From assembly GCA_037892765.1 (NCBI GenBank), contig JBBKBW010000040.1: 25,348 nt of DNA. One strand, written 5' to 3'. Position 1 is the stretch's first letter. Each line of letters begins with the position of its first letter. This stretch comes from Clostridium_AQ sp900552125 (GTDB lineage Bacteria; Bacillota_I; Bacilli_A; Erysipelotrichales; Erysipelotrichaceae). A program made the position numbers and the translations under genes. Positions 22,670 to 25,348 of this stretch are shown in pieces. The notes under the pieces are model-generated. The model was not told where the DNA came from, searched no databases, and worked only from the letters and a program-made list of their open reading frames with translations.

Positions 22670-23716
22670 TTACTTTATATGCAGGATTACATATTCGCTA
22701 TGCATCTGTGTTCTTATTGGAAATCCCCAAACACCAGCACCAGATGTATTGATTGCATGCATCTGATTGATCTTTTTTACTCCATAATTTAATTCATTGA
22801 TATTTAATAGTTCAAACATATAATACATTGGAAATATTTGCCCAGCATGAGTGTGACCAGATAAATGTAGATCTATACCTTTATCCGCATTCTCATCTAA
22901 ATCTCTAGGCTGATGATCTAAAACAATCAAATAATCTTCCTGATTACATTTTTTTAATAACTCATTAATATCTAAGCGTGCTTTATTTGCATAATCATCT
23001 CTGCCAATCAGAGTAATATCATCATTTAACTCTAATATTTCATCTTTTAAGACTTCTATACCGTTATCTTCTATAATACATTCTAGCTCTTGAGAAGATA
23101 TTTTATTATTGATCGAATACTGTCCCAAATCATGATTACCATAAATATAGACTACTTTACTTGTCTTATTCAATTTACCTAGTATCTGAAATACTTCTTC
23201 TCTCTGTTCTAAAGATGTATGTTCATCTATAATATCTCCACCTAATACAACTACATCACAGTTTTCCTTATTTATCTCTGACACCAGTTCTTCTACATCA
23301 CTTTTGGTAGTAGATGCAGGATAATGTAAATCAGATAATAACGCTATCTTATAGTCATCTGATATGTCTTTATCTGTATCAAAATAGTATTCTGTCTTAA
23401 CGATATGCCTAGCATTGCAGTAACCATAACCGATACATGAGCTAGAAAGAAGCAGTGATAAAATACTGCACATTATGATTTTAGTTATTCTATCTATGGA
23501 GAAAAAGTGTAAAATGCATCTTATTATTATCGTAAATACAATAAAATGCACTTCTAATATAAATAAAATACTATTTGTTTTTAATGCAGGTAGTGCTAGA
23601 AAACATGAAAAGAATATTATAGATAGCTTAGAAAGAAAAAGATATTTTTTAAAGAAACGATAAAAATATAATGTAAATAGTATATACGTTAAAAGAGATA
23701 TCATTAACATAAACAT
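22670..23716 (-). CDS. membrane-anchored calcineurin-like metallophosphoesterase
   Basis: The 348-residue protein starts with four membrane segments (about 1-20, 28-46, 50-72 and 77-95) and ends with a metallophosphoesterase domain. The metal motifs are LSDLHYP (Asp129, His131), LGGDIIDE (Asp161), GNHDLG and LSGHTHAGQIFP, so the YkuE/YaeI-type active site is complete. Orientation probably places the enzyme at the membrane surface. It lies directly upstream of the regulator on the same strand, 100 bases apart. I infer possible use in releasing phosphate or phospholipid head groups, but the substrate is unknown. The ATG at 23716 was preferred to GTG at 23725 because AGAGGTGA lies six bases ahead. 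A -10 candidate TATAAT in GTAGTATAATTT lies upstream. Confidence 0.9.
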   Translation of the reverse strand: MFMLMISLLTYILFTLYFYRFFKKYLFLSKLSIIFFSCFLALPALKTNSILFILEVHFIVFTIIIRCILHFFSIDRITKIIMCSILSLLLSSSCIGYGYCNARHIVKTEYYFDTDKDISDDYKIALLSDLHYPASTTKSDVEELVSEINKENCDVVVLGGDIIDEHTSLEQREEVFQILGKLNKTSKVVYIYGNHDLGQYSINNKISSQELECIIEDNGIEVLKDEILELNDDITLIGRDDYANKARLDINELLKKCNQEDYLIVLDHQPRDLDENADKGIDLHLSGHTHAGQIFPMYYMFELLNINELNYGVKKINQMHAINTSGAGVWGFPIRTQMHSEYVILHIK

Positions 23717-23890
23717 TGTTCTCACCTCTTGTATAAGATACTCTATAATTATTAAAAATTATACTACCTTTTTCTTAAATTTTCTTTTTCTGATAAAACA
23801 AAAAAAATCAAATGATTATACTTTTAAGGTGTATACATACTTATGTAGATTATTATTTTCTGTAAAAAAGCTGACTACTTCGTGTAAATT

Positions 23891-24118
23891 CTAAACAGAT
23901 ATTTTTTTATGATGAACAAACTTTGAGATTAGTATTAAAGCGATACCTAAAACAAATGTAAACATACATATAATTTGCATCCTACTTGCATTAATAAACA
24001 TCGCATGACCTAAGAAATAATTTGTAAGTTTTATCCCAATACTTTGCAGAATAGCTGGAATAATCCAAGCAATAAAGATTCCAGCAGTCCGCATAGGTAT
24101 TTCTATATGAATCATCAT
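23891..24118 (-). CDS. possible small two-TM membrane protein
   Basis: I do not recognise this 75-residue frame. It encodes two hydrophobic segments (about 11-33 and 45-66) and ends with a basic tail KFVHHKK. No clear ribosome site precedes the ATG at 24118, so it may be the end of a decayed membrane protein or a chance frame. It sits between a terminator and the metallophosphoesterase gene. Confidence 0.4.
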   Translation of the reverse strand: MMIHIEIPMRTAGIFIAWIIPAILQSIGIKLTNYFLGHAMFINASRMQIICMFTFVLGIALILISKFVHHKKISV

Positions 24119-24210
24119 AATCCATGTGTTGACAACTAGGAAATCTCTTCATAGTATCTCGAATATACAATATTCTATACTTATTAAGATTTATGATTTA
24201 TGATATATCA

Positions 24211-24254
24211 AAAAGGATTTACGTTATGAGAAGTAAATCTTATAACATAAATCC
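24211..24254 (-). terminator. strong terminator after the 121-residue gene
   Basis: A 17-base stem (24238-24254 with 24215-24231, two mismatched positions) and a six-base loop is followed on the minus strand by five T. It lies nine bases after the stop codon at 24263 and is the most stable hairpin seen in the window. Confidence 0.88.
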
Positions 24255-24262
24255 ATAGTATA

Positions 24263-24628
24263 TTATTCTTTTAGATTTTCAAACATTTCCTTTATCTCTT
24301 CAGCTTCCCTTTTTGTTTTATGAAATTCATCTGAAAATTGTTGTTGCTTTTCTTCTGAAACATAAGCATAGACTTTTTTATTGTCGTCAAATACTATTTC
24401 AATCCCTACATAAACATTTTTCATTGCGACAAAAAGCGGCTCAAAAGAACTTAATAACATTGTGTGTGAAAATGGTGGTGATTTCTTATAATACTTAGCA
24501 TCTTCATATAAAATTCGTACTTTTTTCACTTTTAATAAATCATATTCTCCGATATCGCCTGATAAAATCTTAAATTTCTTCTTATCTCTATCAAAAATTA
24601 TAGAGTTTACTTTCTTACCTAATTCCAT
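24263..24628 (-). CDS. hypothetical protein, 121 residues
   Basis: I do not recognise this protein. It is soluble, rich in Lys and Glu, with alternating strands at residues 5-75 (VNSIIFDRDKKKFKIL, VKKVRILYED, VYVGIEIVFDDNKKVYAYV) and a charged helix at the end (about 92-121). The pattern suggests a small beta-barrel such as a PH-like fold followed by a helix, but that is only a reading of the strand spacing. Its ATG overlaps the end of the broken secreted-protein gene by 14 bases, so the two were one operon. Confidence 0.7.
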   Translation of the reverse strand: MELGKKVNSIIFDRDKKKFKILSGDIGEYDLLKVKKVRILYEDAKYYKKSPPFSHTMLLSSFEPLFVAMKNVYVGIEIVFDDNKKVYAYVSEEKQQQFSDEFHKTKREAEEIKEMFENLKE

Positions 24629-25193
24629 TATGTTTTTCTATTTCTTCAATACTAACGCCATATTTTTCAGAAAATCTTTGTGCTGCTGTGGCATCATAAT
24701 GAAGCTCCTTTCCTGGTTCGTAAATTAGCTCAAATTGACCATCCGTTGTCCTCATTCTAGTTAAATCAATATTATCTAAATCTAATGCAAATGGACGATC
24801 TACCACAACAAAAGTTAATGTATCGGTAGTCGTTCCAACATACATATAACCACCTGTCCCTAGCATTGTAGATACATCTACATTAACTTTATATGTTGCG
24901 GCATTAACAGAATGAACATTCACTGATTTTTGGCTAGTTTCTATGCCACATCCAAAAGAACCAACCGCTAAACTATTATTACAGTTCTATTGAGAAAAAC
25001 GCAAATCACCTGCAGAAATAATCGTTTTATTTTTATGTTCAAGTGAAACCGTAACCATATATCTATATACATAAGTTGTGAGATAATTTGAATTTACCCA
25101 CCTATTTGTTATAAATGTCGCAGCATAAATAGGAGAAACCGTCGATAGCATAAGAATTGCTAAAGAGGTAGCAAATGTAATTATTCTTTTAAT
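24615..25193 (-). pseudogene. secreted protein gene with an in-frame amber codon and no normal start
   Basis: The minus strand reads through one frame from 25193 to 24615. It begins with a clear signal peptide, KRIITFATSLAILMLSTVSP followed by IYAA, but the only start codon available after AGGAAGTG is ATT (25193-25191). An in-frame TAG stands at codon 69 (24989-24987); both sides are otherwise open and consistent. Downstream, a segment of about 100 residues without a ribosome site (KVNVDVSTMLGTGGYMY onward) encodes beta-rich sequence and a helical end. I do not know the family. A start ATG to ATT change and a Gln or Trp codon turned into TAG would explain it. The GTG seven bases further upstream is out of frame. 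Confidence 0.65.
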
Positions 25194-25274
25194 TTCACTT
25201 CCTATCTATTTACTTATTTTTTGCCTGAGCCATTATTATGCTATTCTAAATTTTTACACTGTTTTTAATTTATA

Positions 25275-25331
25275 TTAATAACATAACCTCAGGCGAAATA
25301 TAAATAAGAGTAAATTAATTTTTCTTATCAT
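25275..25331 (-). other. short frame at the window edge, possible leader or gene remnant
   Basis: An 18-residue frame begins at the ATG at 25331 after GGGAGAG and encodes MIRKINLLLFIFRLRLCY, which looks like the start of a signal peptide and then stops. The inverted repeat GCCTGAG/CTCAGGC flanks the following AT-rich stretch (about 25223-25296). It may be the start of a deleted secreted-protein gene. The evidence is slight. Confidence 0.2.
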
Positions 25332-25348
25332 AAATATCTCTCCCTTCT

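Noticed and set aside
24615..24923. Stand-alone 102-residue protein starting at GTG 24923
   Set aside because: There is no ribosome site, and the upstream frame with a signal peptide continues into it apart from a single TAG, so it is the end of a broken gene.
25223..25296. GCCTGAG/CTCAGGC inverted repeat as a terminator
   Set aside because: The arms are only seven bases with some 60 bases between them, and no T run follows in either direction.
1..25348. CRISPR array, tRNA or rRNA genes, riboswitch
   Set aside because: No regular spaced repeats, cloverleaf-like segments or familiar aptamer cores were seen on either strand.

Overview
The window looks like chromosomal DNA of a low-GC Gram-positive (Bacillota) bacterium, probably a gut anaerobe. 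Genes are AT-rich with strong AGGAGG-type ribosome sites and sigma-A-like promoters. The phn gene set resembles that of Clostridia or Erysipelotrichia rather than Proteobacteria. I cannot fix the genus. Almost every gene is on the minus strand; the one clear exception is at 9136-10977.

Region 1 (56-8763) holds a cell-wall amidase and then, read on the minus strand, a compact C-P lyase operon: phnG-phnH-phnI-phnJ-phnK-phnM-hexapeptide transferase-phnL-PHP phosphoesterase-inositol-monophosphatase-like gene. There is no phnN and no beta-lactamase-type phnP. The PHP protein probably replaces PhnP, as described for PhnPP of Eggerthella lenta.

Region 3 (18200-22569) holds the matching uptake module: phnF-like GntR/UTRA regulator, lipoprotein phnD, ATPase phnC, permeases phnE1 and phnE2. 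A membrane-anchored metallophosphoesterase lies just upstream. Together the two modules would bind phosphonate outside the cell, import it, couple it to ribose triphosphate (PhnGHI, PhnL), trim pyrophosphate (PhnM), break the C-P bond (PhnJ with PhnK) and recover phosphate from the cyclic ribose phosphate. Three promoters (phnG, phnC, phnD) carry TTTACA/TTAACA-like hexamers at exact 11-base spacing, which looks like a Pho box. A fourth such array, in the opposite orientation, lies upstream of phnF.

Region 2 (about 9000-18150) separates the two phn modules and appears more AT-rich (hand counts: 22/60 GC at 5161-5220, 17/60 at 9601-9660, 15/60 at 14341-14400). It contains a VanT-like membrane domain fused to a C39-like cysteine peptidase, two GNAT acetyltransferases, two frameshifted genes, an unrecognised gene, and a string of genes that may form one antimicrobial-sensing system: XRE repressor, small membrane protein, OmpR response regulator, ABC ATPase, ABC permease, histidine kinase. 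No transposase, integrase or attachment site was seen.

Region 4 (23726-25348) is sparse: a doubtful small membrane protein, a 121-residue unknown protein with a strong terminator, and a secreted-protein gene broken by an amber codon and apparently lacking a normal start codon.
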